A stretch of 27,271 bases of DNA from Flavobacteriales bacterium (GCA_015494775.1 WGAP01000107.1:1-27271); one strand, 5' to 3'; positions 1-7,857 are shown, counted from the stretch's first letter. Notes: generated by a model from the sequence alone, not told the origin. Program-made: numbers and translations.

Positions 1-2
1 AT

Positions 3-1100
3 GTTACGGGCTACGGCCGCCCCTGGCTTTACCTGACAGGCCTGTTGGTGGTGGCCGCCTTCCTTTTGATGTATTATGCCCACAAAATCCGTAGCCGCGG
101 TCAATACGGCATCACCACCATCCTGGTCGGCTTGCTCACCTACGGCTTGGCGCCGCTTATCGACACGCAACCGCTATGGTTGGGCATAGCCGTGGTGGTG
201 ATTATTTTGATCCTCGTGGAACTCAAAGGATATTTCCGCCGGCTTACGGTCCGGTTTGATGAGGATGAGTTTATCACCCTGGCCAAATTTCTGCTCATTT
301 CGGGCGTCATATTGCCATTGCTGCCCGATAGGCCCTTGGCACCGCAAATTCCCGTTTCGCCTTTCCGTATTTGGGCGGCCGTAACGGTGATTTCGGGCAT
401 TTCCTATGCCGGTTATCTTATCCGTAAATTCATTTTTCCGCGCCAAGGCCCTTTGGTTACCGGCCTGCTTGGCGGACTGTACAGCAGCACGGCCACCGGC
501 ATCGTGTTGGCCAAACGCAGTCGCGATACCGCCGCTCCTTACCCCTATGCTTCGGCCATCGTTTTGGCCACGGGGATGATGTTTGTCCGCATCTGGGTAT
601 TGGCCTGGATTTTTAATCCGCCGGCCGGACGGGCCTTGGCCCTGCCTATGTTGGGTTTTGCCGCCACGGCCGCCCTGTCGGCCTGGGCCTTGGACCGTTA
701 CGGACGACTGCGCCGCAAAGATGCCGAAAAAATAAGCGGTTCGCCCGTGCGAAATCCTTTGGAATTCCGTACAGCCCTGATATTCGCTCTGCTTTTTGTG
801 GTGTTCAGCTTGCTCACCGAATATGTGGTTTCGCATTTCGGTCACCAAGGGCTGCATTTGCTCTCGTTTGTGGTGGGCGTTACCGATATCGACCCGTTCC
901 TGCTGAGTTTGTTCACCGGCAAATACGCCATCGGCCTGACGGCCCTTACCGGCGCCACGGTTTTGGCCACATTGAGCAACAATTTGATGAAGGCGGGTTA
1001 TGCCCTGTGGTTCGGCTCGCGTACGTTGCGCAAACCCGTATTGGCCGGCTTTACGCCGGTGATTATCGTGCAAATCCTTTGGATGCTTTTCAACGCTTAA
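3..1100 (+). CDS. MgtC/SapB-family membrane protein with C-terminal DUF4010 domain (5' partial)
   Basis: The reading frame is open from the left edge to a TAA at 1098, so the N-terminus lies outside the window; a TTG at 45 is only an internal codon. About 365 residues are visible. They are very hydrophobic, with roughly ten membrane segments. The stretch GGLYSSTATGIVLAKRSRD, just after the first third, is the characteristic serine/threonine-rich signature of DUF4010, which normally follows an MgtC-like membrane domain in proteins of about 420 residues. The family is placed in the inner membrane; MgtC relatives are linked to magnesium limitation and membrane-potential homeostasis, but the substrate of DUF4010 proteins is not established. 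The gene ends 12 bases before the next one on the same strand, so the two may be co-transcribed. Family call is firm, function is not. Confidence 0.85.
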   Translation, partial: VTGYGRPWLYLTGLLVVAAFLLMYYAHKIRSRGQYGITTILVGLLTYGLAPLIDTQPLWLGIAVVVIILILVELKGYFRRLTVRFDEDEFITLAKFLLISGVILPLLPDRPLAPQIPVSPFRIWAAVTVISGISYAGYLIRKFIFPRQGPLVTGLLGGLYSSTATGIVLAKRSRDTAAPYPYASAIVLATGMMFVRIWVLAWIFNPPAGRALALPMLGFAATAALSAWALDRYGRLRRKDAEKISGSPVRNPLEFRTALIFALLFVVFSLLTEYVVSHFGHQGLHLLSFVVGVTDIDPFLLSLFTGKYAIGLTALTGATVLATLSNNLMKAGYALWFGSRTLRKPVLAGFTPVIIVQILWMLFNA

Positions 1101-1112
1101 AATCCATTGACT

Positions 1113-1658
1113 ATGAAAAAATTAACGGGATTGCTGGCAATGATGATATTTTCCACCGGCTTCCAAAAACAAACATTTACACTGCAAAGCGACGATGTCC
1201 GCGACCGCTTTACGCGTCCTTTTGTCTATGACAAATACCGCTGCGGCGGACGTAACCTTTCGCCCGAACTCCATTGGTCGGGCGCACCCGCAGGCACCGC
1301 GAGTTTTGCCGTTAGCATCTTCGACCCCGATGCCCCCACGGGCAAAGGTTGGTGGCATTGGTTGGTGTTCGATATTCCGGCGAATGTCCACCGTTTGCCC
1401 CGCGGCGCAGGCGATGCATCGGGCCGGGCGCTGCCTCCAGGCGCCATCCAATGGCAAAACGATTACGGCGAAACCGGCTACGGCGGTCCCTGTCCGCCCC
1501 GTGGCGACCCGCCGCATCGATACATCGTCACGGTGTATGCCTTGGATACGGCCCGTTTGAATGTTCCCCCGGATACACCGCCCGAAATGCTGGCGGTTTA
1601 CCTGAACCGGCACACCTTGGCCAAGGCATCGTTTACGGCTTATTACGGGCGGGGATAG
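1113..1658 (+). CDS. Secreted PEBP-like protein, YbhB/YbcL family
   Basis: The ATG at 1113 gives a 181-residue protein with a Lys-Lys N-terminus and a hydrophobic stretch (LTGLLAMMIFSTGF) that reads as a signal peptide, so export to the periplasm is likely. A TTG two codons upstream is the alternative start. The core carries the phosphatidylethanolamine-binding-protein signatures: FDPDAPTGKGWWHWLVFDIP in the middle and GYGGPCPPRGDPPHRYIVTV near the C-terminal third, the two segments that line the ligand pocket. Bacterial YbhB/YbcL proteins are annotated as Raf-kinase-inhibitor-like by homology only; their physiological ligand is unknown. The gene sits 12 bases after the DUF4010 gene and converges on the SPFH gene, with only 12 bases between the two stop codons. 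Confidence 0.9.
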   Translation: MKKLTGLLAMMIFSTGFQKQTFTLQSDDVRDRFTRPFVYDKYRCGGRNLSPELHWSGAPAGTASFAVSIFDPDAPTGKGWWHWLVFDIPANVHRLPRGAGDASGRALPPGAIQWQNDYGETGYGGPCPPRGDPPHRYIVTVYALDTARLNVPPDTPPEMLAVYLNRHTLAKASFTAYYGRG

Positions 1659-1670
1659 CCGGTTGCCGGT

Positions 1671-2606
1671 CTAGGATTTGGCTTGACTACCCTTCGCCCC
1701 GGGCTTCTGCTTGCCCATTTCCATCGCTTTTCCGGCCGATACCAACGAAGCCACCATATCGTTGAGCATATTGCTGGCAGCATTGGGATTGTTGGGCAGT
1801 AAAATCAAGTTGGAACGCGTATCCTGACCGATGGCCTGCAAGGTGTCGTAGTGTTGCGTAATCACGATAAGCGCCGATGCTTCCTGCGGATTGATACCCG
1901 CACGGTTGAGCACATCCACCGATTCTTCGAGCCCTTTGGCAATTTCGCGACGTTGGTCGGCGATACCCTTACCTTGGAGCCGCTTGCTTTCGGCTTCGGC
2001 CTTGGCCCGTTCCACAATCAGGATGCGTTGGGCATCACCTTCGTATTGGGCCGCCACTTTTTGACGTTCGGCCGCGTTGATGCGGTTCATGGCCGCCTTG
2101 ACCTGCGCATCGGGGTCGATGTCGGTTACCAAAGTCTTGATGATGTCGTAACCGTAGTCGATCATGGCATCATTGAGTTCCGATTTGATGGCAATGGCGA
2201 TGTCGTCCTTGCGTTCAAATACATCGTCGAGGCGCATTTTGGGCACTTCGGCGCGTACCACATCGAAAATATACGAGGTAATTTGTCCGGCCGGATCTTG
2301 GAGTTTGTAGTAAGCATCCTTCACGCGGTCGGGCGGAATTTGGTATTGGGTGGACACTTTCAGGTGGACGAACACATCGTCTTTGGTTTTGGTTTCCACA
2401 ATTACGTCCAGTTGTTGGATACGCAGGTTAACGGGTTTGGATTTGGTGTCCATTACCGGCACTTTGAAATGCAATCCGGCAAAGCGGATGGAATGAAACT
2501 TACCCCAACGTTCCACCACCACGGCGGTTTGTTGTTTGACAATAAAAAACGAGCCCGCAATCAGGGCAATGACCACAAGCAACAGAACAGGTAAAAATAC
2601 GCTCAT
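1671..2606 (-). CDS. Stomatin-like SPFH/Band 7 membrane protein
   Basis: This 311-residue protein starts with one membrane anchor (residues 3-24), followed by an SPFH/Band 7 domain (about residues 25-190) and a charged coiled-coil region rich in Ala, Glu, Lys and Arg (about 175-240). Key family features are the QQTAVVVERWGKF opening of the SPFH domain, the VPVMD segment, and the EGDAQRILIVERAKAEAESKR helix. Members form large membrane-bound oligomers that organise membrane microdomains or regulate FtsH-like proteases; the family includes QmcA and stomatin. The C-terminus ends in a flexible Lys/Gly/Gln tail. It has its own TAnnTTTG promoter box about 20 bases upstream, although it also lies downstream of a second SPFH gene in the same direction, 121 bases away. 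Confidence 0.92.
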   Translation of the reverse strand: MSVFLPVLLLVVIALIAGSFFIVKQQTAVVVERWGKFHSIRFAGLHFKVPVMDTKSKPVNLRIQQLDVIVETKTKDDVFVHLKVSTQYQIPPDRVKDAYYKLQDPAGQITSYIFDVVRAEVPKMRLDDVFERKDDIAIAIKSELNDAMIDYGYDIIKTLVTDIDPDAQVKAAMNRINAAERQKVAAQYEGDAQRILIVERAKAEAESKRLQGKGIADQRREIAKGLEESVDVLNRAGINPQEASALIVITQHYDTLQAIGQDTRSNLILLPNNPNAASNMLNDMVASLVSAGKAMEMGKQKPGAKGSQAKS

Positions 2607-2625
2607 AACAATTTTGGCTTTGTAA

Positions 2626-2633
2626 CAAATTTA
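2626..2633 (-). promoter_or_regulatory. Bacteroidota -7 box (TAAATTTG) for the stomatin-like gene
   Basis: On the minus strand the sequence is TAAATTTG, an exact match to the Bacteroidota consensus TAnnTTTG, ending 19 bases before the ATG. No clear TTTG at -33 is visible; the upstream DNA is an A-rich run after a GGGCGCCC palindrome. Confidence 0.6.
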
Positions 2634-2727
2634 ATGAATTTTTTCGTTTTTTTTCGGGCGCCCGTTCACCATTTCCCGATGGTGTCAAATGTTCACATCT
2701 ATCTTTTCAACGCTGTCCACCGGGCAA

Positions 2728-3573
2728 TCAGTTTTCGGGATTAAGGATAATGGGCAGTCCGTCCTTACCGCTGCCGATTACAATCACCTTGGCATTGGGC
2801 GATTCGGCCAGTTTGAGCGTGGCTTCGATACCCTTCCAACGTAAAAGTTTGTCCGAAATACCTTCGGTAACAATATGTTGGAAGTCGCGGATTCCCTGGG
2901 CTTCGATGCGTTTGCGTTCGGCTTCCTTCTTTTCCTTTTGCAACTTGAATTCATATTCCAAGGCCTCCTGCTGCTGTTTGAGCTTGCGCTCGATGGCCGT
3001 TTTGATGGTGGTGGGCAAGGTTACATCACGCACGAGGATTTTGTTGAGCTGAACGTATTGATTGGCCAAAATTTTGCGGGTTTCGTCATAAATTTCCTGC
3101 TGGATGGCTTCGCGTTTGGTCGAATAAATTTGCTCGGGTGTGTAACGACCCACCACCGAACGCGTTGCCGAACGCACGGCCGGTTTGAGCACATCGTCCA
3201 CATAAGAGCGGCCGCGGAATTTGTGCAATTTGGCCAAATCTTTTACCACGGGCTGGAACCAAATGGATGCATCCAACTTGATGTCCAATCCGTCCTGCGA
3301 AAGCACTTTCATGGTTTCGAACAGCTGTTGCTGACGGATGTTATACACATAAACCGTATTCCACGGCGCTACAATATGCACGCCTTCCGACAGCGGCGGA
3401 TGAACCGTATCCACCCCCATTCCCAAAGGGCGGAAAATCACGCCCGCTTCGCCGGGGCCAATGGTTACAACCGAATTCAAAAGGGCAATCAAGGCCACAA
3501 TGACGCCGATTACCCCAATAACCAAATTTTTTGACTTGACTTGCTTGGGAATATTGATTTGGTATTCTTCCAT
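2728..3573 (-). CDS. Prohibitin-family SPFH protein
   Basis: This 281-residue protein has a short polar N-terminus, one membrane segment (about residues 17-37) and a prohibitin-type SPFH domain. Recognisable points are VTIGPGEAGVIFRPLG right after the membrane, the SEGVHIVAPW segment, and the long heptad-like helix KLKQQQEALEYEFKLQKEKKEAERKRIEAQG before a conserved GISDKLLRWKGIEATLKLAESPNAKVIVIGSG ending, typical of prohibitins. Prohibitins form ring-shaped membrane complexes and in bacteria (HflK/HflC) are partners of the FtsH protease. The gene is 18 bases downstream of alanine dehydrogenase and upstream of another SPFH gene, so two SPFH paralogues are in tandem. Assignment to prohibitin rather than stomatin rests on the C-terminal motif and length. 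Confidence 0.92.
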   Translation of the reverse strand: MEEYQINIPKQVKSKNLVIGVIGVIVALIALLNSVVTIGPGEAGVIFRPLGMGVDTVHPPLSEGVHIVAPWNTVYVYNIRQQQLFETMKVLSQDGLDIKLDASIWFQPVVKDLAKLHKFRGRSYVDDVLKPAVRSATRSVVGRYTPEQIYSTKREAIQQEIYDETRKILANQYVQLNKILVRDVTLPTTIKTAIERKLKQQQEALEYEFKLQKEKKEAERKRIEAQGIRDFQHIVTEGISDKLLRWKGIEATLKLAESPNAKVIVIGSGKDGLPIILNPEN

Positions 3574-3591
3574 ATTCCAAATTTTTAAAAA

Positions 3592-4779
3592 TCAGAAAAA
3601 CAACAAGTTAATATCGCGATAATCAAAATCGAACCAGTCCGAAACACTCGAATGGGTTATCATTCCCTTGTAGGTATAAATGCCCGACCGTATCACCGGC
3701 TCATAGGCGGCCGCTTTGTCCAGCGCGCCGTATTCGGCCAGTTTTTTCAGGTAAGGCACCAGCACGTTGCTAAAACCGATGGATGCCGAGCGGGAATATT
3801 TGGAAGGAATATTGGGCACCCCGTAGTGAATGACCTCGTGCTTGATGACCACTGGGTCGGAATGATTGGTCAGTTCCGAAGTCTCGGACACCCCGCCCCG
3901 GTCGATGCTTACATCGATGATGACCGAGCCCGGTTTCATATCCTGCACCATAGGTTCGGTGATGACCAATGGCGTCCGGATGTGTCCGCGCAAAGCCCCG
4001 ATGACCACGTCGGCCTGACGCAAAGCACGGGCGATATTGACCGGCTGCAAAGTAGAAGTGTAAACTATACGTCCCACATTGGTCTGCAAGCGGCGTAACT
4101 TGGAAATGGAATTATCGAACACCTTGACCGAGGCGCCCAATCCCAAGGCCGTGCGGGCGGCGAATTCCCCCACGGTGCCTGCTCCCAAAATCACCACTTC
4201 CACCGGCGGCACGCCGCTGATATTGCCCAAAAGTTGGTTCCGGCTTATGCCCGGCTTGCTCAAAAGCTCCGCGGCAATAAGAATGGCGGCCGTGCCGGCA
4301 ATTTCGCTCTGCGGACGCACAATGGGATACATACCGTGCTCGTCGCGAATAAATTCAAAGGCGATACCCGTAATATGTTTCGCTGCCAATTTCTCGAAAA
4401 AACTCCGCTCTTGGATATTGGGCTGCAAGGCCGAAAAAATCACATTGTGCGGTTTGAGCAACTCGATTTCGGCTTCGGTGGGCGGCTCCACTTTGAGCAC
4501 GATGTCGTTTCCGAACACCCGCTTGTTGTCCTCGGTAACGGTGGCACCGGCCTCGGCATAATCACGGTCGTCGTAAAGGGCGCCTTCGCCGGCTCCGCTT
4601 TCCATCATAATTTTGTTGCCGTGGGCCGTCAGGGTGGCCACGCCGTCGGGCGTGAGGCAAACACGTTTTTCCTGCAAATGCCGCTCACGCGGAATACCGA
4701 TATGAAATCCGCCCTTGCGGTTGAGGATGGCCAAGCGCTCCTCTTGCGGAATGTAAATATGCTGAAATTGTTTTCCCAT
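3592..4779 (-). CDS. ald: Alanine dehydrogenase
   Basis: This 395-residue protein has the two-domain layout of alanine dehydrogenase / NAD(P) transhydrogenase alpha-type enzymes, which interconvert L-alanine and pyruvate plus ammonia using NAD. The N-terminal domain carries GIPRERHLQEKRVCLTPDGV (residues 28-47), with the conserved RV.LTP segment, and the substrate-lysine region VLKVEPP (K96). The Rossmann motif GAGTVG is at residues 199-204 with the NAD-ribose acid D222. IIDVSIDRGG carries the conserved catalytic aspartate. The segment that reads YLHLA in Bacillus-type enzymes, with the active-site histidine, here reads SALQPN, so the usual histidine is not visible. The start is an ATG 11 bases after the tsaE stop codon, indicating an operon. 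The family is certain; enzymatic activity is inferred. Confidence 0.88.
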   Translation of the reverse strand: MGKQFQHIYIPQEERLAILNRKGGFHIGIPRERHLQEKRVCLTPDGVATLTAHGNKIMMESGAGEGALYDDRDYAEAGATVTEDNKRVFGNDIVLKVEPPTEAEIELLKPHNVIFSALQPNIQERSFFEKLAAKHITGIAFEFIRDEHGMYPIVRPQSEIAGTAAILIAAELLSKPGISRNQLLGNISGVPPVEVVILGAGTVGEFAARTALGLGASVKVFDNSISKLRRLQTNVGRIVYTSTLQPVNIARALRQADVVIGALRGHIRTPLVITEPMVQDMKPGSVIIDVSIDRGGVSETSELTNHSDPVVIKHEVIHYGVPNIPSKYSRSASIGFSNVLVPYLKKLAEYGALDKAAAYEPVIRSGIYTYKGMITHSSVSDWFDFDYRDINLLFF

Positions 4780-4790
4780 AGGCCAATGAT

Positions 4791-5243
4791 TTAAATCGGC
4801 AACCGGATTTCCAAATGGCGCCGGTCGGCCCGCTTTTCGTCGGGACGGAGTTTAATCCTCACGGCGTTTTCCACGAAATCCTCGGCCAAGGCCGGCCATT
4901 CCACAAAAACATACGCGCCACGGTCCAGATATTCCGCAAAACCAGCCCCGAGCAATTCTTCCGTATCCTTGATGCGATACAAATCCCAATGAAACAACGG
5001 CCGCCCGTCACGCATCCGGTATTCGTGCACCAACGAAAAGGTGGGCGACCCCGAAAAAGCTTCGTCCGACAATTGCCCTACAAGGCGCGCCACAAGCGTG
5101 GTTTTCCCCGCCCCCATCGGTGCATCCAACAGCCAAACGCCGGCCGGGACCCTGTCCAAAATCCACCGGGCCACTTCGTCGATTTCGTCCAACGAATAAG
5201 CACGTTTCAAGATTTTTTCCTCGGATGTCGGCATCGGTTGCAT
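4791..5243 (-). CDS. tsaE: tRNA threonylcarbamoyladenosine biosynthesis ATPase TsaE
   Basis: TsaE is the ATPase that works with TsaB and TsaD to make t6A at position 37 of ANN-decoding tRNAs. The protein has the Walker A motif APMGAGKTT (residues 41-49), the family motif GSPTFSLVHEY, FHWDLYRI with the Walker B-like aspartate, and FVEWPALAED. The 150-residue length matches the family. The frame extends upstream to 5273, but that part is encoded by a T-rich tract belonging to a terminator, so it is not used as coding. Two ATGs are possible, at 5243 and 5234. The one at 5243 lies only five bases after a TAnnTTTG box, so transcription would begin almost at the start codon. It is the first gene of the run tsaE, ald, prohibitin. 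Confidence 0.92.
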   Translation of the reverse strand: MQPMPTSEEKILKRAYSLDEIDEVARWILDRVPAGVWLLDAPMGAGKTTLVARLVGQLSDEAFSGSPTFSLVHEYRMRDGRPLFHWDLYRIKDTEELLGAGFAEYLDRGAYVFVEWPALAEDFVENAVRIKLRPDEKRADRRHLEIRLPI

Positions 5244-5248
5244 AATAA

Positions 5249-5256
5249 CAAATATA
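5249..5256 (-). promoter_or_regulatory. Bacteroidota -7 box (TATATTTG) for the tsaE operon
   Basis: On the minus strand TATATTTG matches TAnnTTTG exactly and ends five bases before the ATG at 5243. The start site expected about four to seven bases downstream would coincide with that ATG, so the message could be leaderless or start translation at the ATG at 5234. Confidence 0.6.
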
Positions 5257-5260
5257 CGAA

Positions 5261-5291
5261 AAAAAAAGACCACCTTCCGGTGGCCTTTTTC
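5261..5291 (-). terminator. Rho-independent terminator after the barrel-protein gene
   Basis: On the minus strand GGCCACC, loop GGAA, GGTGGTC forms a seven-pair stem with one G-U pair, preceded by A5 and followed by a run of T's. The G-U pair becomes an A-C mismatch on the other strand, so the minus direction is favoured. It lies 17 bases after the barrel-protein stop codon. Confidence 0.85.
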
Positions 5292-5307
5292 GACGAGAAC
5301 AAAACCC

Positions 5308-6099
5308 CTACTTGAACCAATAGGTCAGGTTGACGCTCAGCACGTTGTGTTTCAGTTGCAAATCATTGGGATCAAAATTGGGCTCCTGCGAAAAATCTGG
5401 GGTGATATTGGTCAGGCCTTGCTCATATTGGAGATTGATATTCAATTTGCCTATTTTGTACCCAAGCCCGAAAGTAAGACCGAAATCGAAGTTTCGGAAA
5501 TAATCGGGAACCATTCCATCGATATTATCAGGCAATCCGGCATTGACCGAACCACCGCTTATGGGTTGCAAGTCGGTTGTTTTATTGAAATTGTTACTGG
5601 TGCCATCGTTCATTTCAATAGCAAGGTCATACATTTCGGTACCACCTAGGCCATAGCTAAAATAAGGTCCGGCCATCAATTGGAAACTGCCGAGGTCATA
5701 TCCGAAATCCAAGGGTAACTGAATGTAGCGATACAAGGTTGTCCATTGACCCTGGATGGATTTAATGTCATTATATTTTTGTTTCAATTTGTTCAAATCC
5801 ACGTTAAAACCTTTGTTTACATACTCCAAGCCCGTACGGATAAAGAAGTTGTCAAACGCATCAATACGGGCATCGAATCCCACACGCCAATTGAATTTTT
5901 CGGCCGTGGGCAAATCATAATCGTTTAGGTTGGCATTTCGTACATCTATGTTGACATTGGTGGCGGTAAAACCTCCCTTAATACCGAAATGCACTCTATT
6001 CCAAAAGTAAGCTTTCGCTGCGGTGGTTACGGTACTTTCCTGCGCATACGTTACATTACTTAAAAACAGCAACACAACAATCATTACTAATCGTTTCAT
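5308..6099 (-). CDS. Outer-membrane beta-barrel protein, PorT-like family
   Basis: The 263-residue protein begins with a clear signal peptide (MKRLVMIVVLLFLSNVTYAQ, likely cut after A19) and ends with the aromatic-terminated strand SVNLTYWFK, a typical outer-membrane insertion signal. Between them are alternating hydrophobic/polar strands with Gly and aromatic residues, for example HFGIKGGFTATNVNI, FFIRTGLEYVNKGFNV and FGLTFGLGYKIGKLNINLQYEQGL, the pattern of the small Bacteroidota beta-barrel family to which PorT belongs. Proteins of this family are common and mostly of unknown function; there is no reason to call it PorT itself. It is a single-gene unit with its own promoter box upstream and a strong terminator downstream. 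Confidence 0.87.
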   Translation of the reverse strand: MKRLVMIVVLLFLSNVTYAQESTVTTAAKAYFWNRVHFGIKGGFTATNVNIDVRNANLNDYDLPTAEKFNWRVGFDARIDAFDNFFIRTGLEYVNKGFNVDLNKLKQKYNDIKSIQGQWTTLYRYIQLPLDFGYDLGSFQLMAGPYFSYGLGGTEMYDLAIEMNDGTSNNFNKTTDLQPISGGSVNAGLPDNIDGMVPDYFRNFDFGLTFGLGYKIGKLNINLQYEQGLTNITPDFSQEPNFDPNDLQLKHNVLSVNLTYWFK

Positions 6100-6137
6100 A
6101 GTTTTTTAATTTTTGAGTTAGTCTATAACGAATATCA

Positions 6138-6174
6138 CAAAAATAATACCGCCAACCAAGTGGTTTTTAGCAAA
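6138..6174 (-). promoter_or_regulatory. Promoter for the barrel-protein gene (TTTG, N25, TATTTTTG)
   Basis: On the minus strand TATTTTTG (6138-6145) fits TAnnTTTG and a TTTG lies at 6171-6174, a 25-base spacing that is a little longer than usual. The expected leader is about 30 bases. The upstream element is the less certain part. Confidence 0.55.
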
Positions 6175-6249
6175 TTGCATATTTATTCGATGAAAATATA
6201 ATCTGGTACGATGAATAGGCCTTTTCAATCCGTAAAAAAATTTGTTTCA

Positions 6250-6283
6250 AAAAAAATCCGGCCCTTCACCAAGGCCGGAAACA
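6250..6283 (-). terminator. Second of two tandem terminators after rpmH
   Basis: On the minus strand CCGGCC, loop TTGGTGAAG, GGCCGG forms a perfect six-pair GC stem followed by ATTTTTTTT. It lies directly behind the first terminator and isolates rpmH from the barrel-protein gene. Confidence 0.75.
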
Positions 6284-6312
6284 AAAAAACCGATTGAAAT
6301 CAACCGGTTTTA
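6284..6312 (-). terminator. Terminator overlapping the rpmH stop codon
   Basis: On the minus strand ACCGGTT, loop GATTTC, AATCGGT forms a seven-pair stem with one G-U pair, followed by TTTTTTT. The stem starts immediately after the rpmH TAA. Confidence 0.8.
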
Positions 6313-6468
6313 GCGCTTATTAAACACCTCGGACGATACCGTCAGGCGTTTACGTCCTTTTTTGCGACGACGGGCCAACACAGCACGCCCCCAACGCGTT
6401 TGCATACGTTTGCGAAATCCGTGTTTGTTGCGGCGCTTGCGTTTCGAAGGTTGATATGTGCGTTTCAT
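6310..6468 (-). CDS. rpmH: 50S ribosomal protein L34
   Basis: A 52-codon gene starts at the ATG at 6468 and translates to MKRTYQPSKRKRRNKHGFRK followed by RMQTRWGRAVLARRRKKGRK and RLTVSSEVFNKR. This is unmistakably L34: the conserved KRT(Y/F)QPS opening, the HGFR motif, and the basic C-terminal helix. L34 is a small structural protein of the large ribosomal subunit. The length fits the Bacteroidota form, which is slightly longer than the E. coli 46-residue protein. It is a solo gene: a TACATTTG box lies 31 bases upstream and two terminators follow. No rnpA or dnaA lies next to it, unlike the classical order in many other bacteria. Confidence 0.98.
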   Translation of the reverse strand: MKRTYQPSKRKRRNKHGFRKRMQTRWGRAVLARRRKKGRKRLTVSSEVFNKR

Positions 6469-6499
6469 TGTATTGTGTTTTCACTGCGTTTTCGGACTG

Positions 6500-6507
6500 C
6501 AAATGTA
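6500..6507 (-). promoter_or_regulatory. Bacteroidota -7 box (TACATTTG) for rpmH
   Basis: On the minus strand TACATTTG is an exact TAnnTTTG match in the 67-base gap between the MerR stop codon and rpmH. A TTGG lies 11 bases further upstream, but no well-spaced TTTG is present. Confidence 0.6.
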
Positions 6508-6535
6508 GGTAATTTTTTCCAATGCGCGAAACCTC

Positions 6536-6853
6536 CTACAAATTATCGCGCCACTTTTTGAGCTTCTCGCGCAAGTCTTCCAAATCGTGCAGTATTTGAC
6601 GCTTGGTTTTGATATATCCTTTGCGCTTGGCCAACTTGGCCCGGGCGCCTTCGATGGTATATTTTTCCTCTTTGAGCAAAAATTTGACGAGTTCCAGGGT
6701 TTCCACGTCTTCGGGCCGGTAAAGCCGCTCGTTGTTCCGCTTTACGGGACGGATTTGCCGGAATTCCTTTTCCCAATACCGCAGTGTGGAAGGTTCCACG
6801 TTCAAATGCTCGGCCACTTCACCGATGCGGTAATACAATTTTTCGGGAAGCAT
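6536..6853 (-). CDS. MerR-family transcriptional regulator
   Basis: This 105-residue protein has a MerR-type winged helix at its N-terminus: YYRIGEVAEHLNVEPSTLRYWEKEF (helix-turn-helix, residues 7-31), then NERLYRPEDVETL (wing) and LLKEEKYTIEGARAKL. It ends in a basic helix (LHDLEDLREKLKKWRD) suitable for dimerisation. There is no effector domain and no cysteine cluster, so it is not a metal sensor; such minimal MerR proteins are widespread in Bacteroidota and their targets are unknown. It starts five bases after the M23 peptidase stop codon in the same direction, so the two genes form an operon, and this pair next to a divergent alaS appears typical of the phylum (recalled, not checked). Confidence 0.93.
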   Translation of the reverse strand: MLPEKLYYRIGEVAEHLNVEPSTLRYWEKEFRQIRPVKRNNERLYRPEDVETLELVKFLLKEEKYTIEGARAKLAKRKGYIKTKRQILHDLEDLREKLKKWRDNL

Positions 6854-6858
6854 CGGAA

Positions 6859-7812
6859 TTAATCCAAAGATTGTTGGGCCGACTTGGCCAATTCCATCAT
6901 TTTTTCATAGTCGTGGGCATTCAAATCCCGGTAGAAATAATAAATCGGATTGACGGGCTTGCCCTTGTAGTGCACCTCGTAGTGCAAATGCGGTCCTGTG
7001 GACAAACCCGTATTTCCCACATAGCCGATAATTTGCCCCCGCTTGACCTTTTGGCCCTTGTGCACGGCCATACGGCTCATGTGCGCATAAACGGTTTGGT
7101 AGCCGTAACCGTGATCAATTTTGACGTGAATGCCAAAGCCCGAACCTCGTCCGGCATACACCACGGTTCCGTCGCCCGTGGCGTAAATGGGCGTTCCGAT
7201 ACGGGCCGTAAAATCCAATCCGTTATGCGGCCGCCAAATTTTCAATATCGGATGAAAACGCATACCGAATCCCGAAGCTAAACGCTTCAAATCCTTATTT
7301 TCTATCGGCTGAATGGCCGGAATATGCGCCAGATATTTTTCTTTTTCTTTGGCCAAACGTATCAATTCATCGAAGGATTGGGATTGTACCACCAATTTTT
7401 TGGACAAAATGTCCATTTCCTTGTAAAGGTTAGCCACTTTATCGTTGTCCAACAAATCCGTATTGTCGCTTACCGCACCTCCGTATCCAGCTTCGCGCAC
7501 ATCGTCGGGAATGGGTTCGGCTTCAAAAAGCAAACGATACAGGTTTTTGTCCCGCTTTTGAATGCTGGTCAATACGGCATTGAGATGCTCGTATTTTTTG
7601 TCCAAAACATCCACGTGCAATTTCAAATCCTGGTTTTCGCGACGCAAGGCCAATTCGTCGGGCGTATCGAAATAATGCGGCAAAATCAAAAATCCCAAAA
7701 CCATAAATACCAAACCGGCCATCAGAAAAATCAAGATATCTTTCCAACGGTTGCGCTTCACCGGAACGTAATCCAGCGTAAGCGGGTCGAAAACATACTT
7801 CTGCTTGCTCAT
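6859..7812 (-). CDS. Membrane-anchored M23 family metallopeptidase (murein hydrolase type)
   Basis: The 317-residue protein has a short cytoplasmic N-terminus, one membrane segment (about residues 26-45), a coiled-coil region (about 52-90 and 128-165) and an M23 domain (about 175-292). The zinc and catalytic residues are intact: H196 and D200 in HNGLD, H244 in YAHMS, and H275/H277 in GPHLHYEVH; GFGMRFHP (181-188) opens the domain. Enzymes of this layout cleave peptidoglycan peptide cross-links in the periplasm, often at division or during wall remodelling. It is transcribed divergently from alaS, 74 bases away, and is followed at once by the MerR gene. Confidence 0.94.
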   Translation of the reverse strand: MSKQKYVFDPLTLDYVPVKRNRWKDILIFLMAGLVFMVLGFLILPHYFDTPDELALRRENQDLKLHVDVLDKKYEHLNAVLTSIQKRDKNLYRLLFEAEPIPDDVREAGYGGAVSDNTDLLDNDKVANLYKEMDILSKKLVVQSQSFDELIRLAKEKEKYLAHIPAIQPIENKDLKRLASGFGMRFHPILKIWRPHNGLDFTARIGTPIYATGDGTVVYAGRGSGFGIHVKIDHGYGYQTVYAHMSRMAVHKGQKVKRGQIIGYVGNTGLSTGPHLHYEVHYKGKPVNPIYYFYRDLNAHDYEKMMELAKSAQQSLD

Positions 7813-7825
7813 CCGCCGCCGCTAA

Positions 7826-7857
7826 TTTGGGTAACTTGCCTTTTAAAGCTAAATTTG
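7826..7857 (+). promoter_or_regulatory. alaS promoter (TTTG, N20, TAAATTTG)
   Basis: TTTG at 7826-7829 and TAAATTTG at 7850-7857 are both exact matches to the Bacteroidota -33 and -7 elements, 20 bases apart. This is the clearest promoter in the window and predicts a leader of about 25 bases for alaS. Confidence 0.75.
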
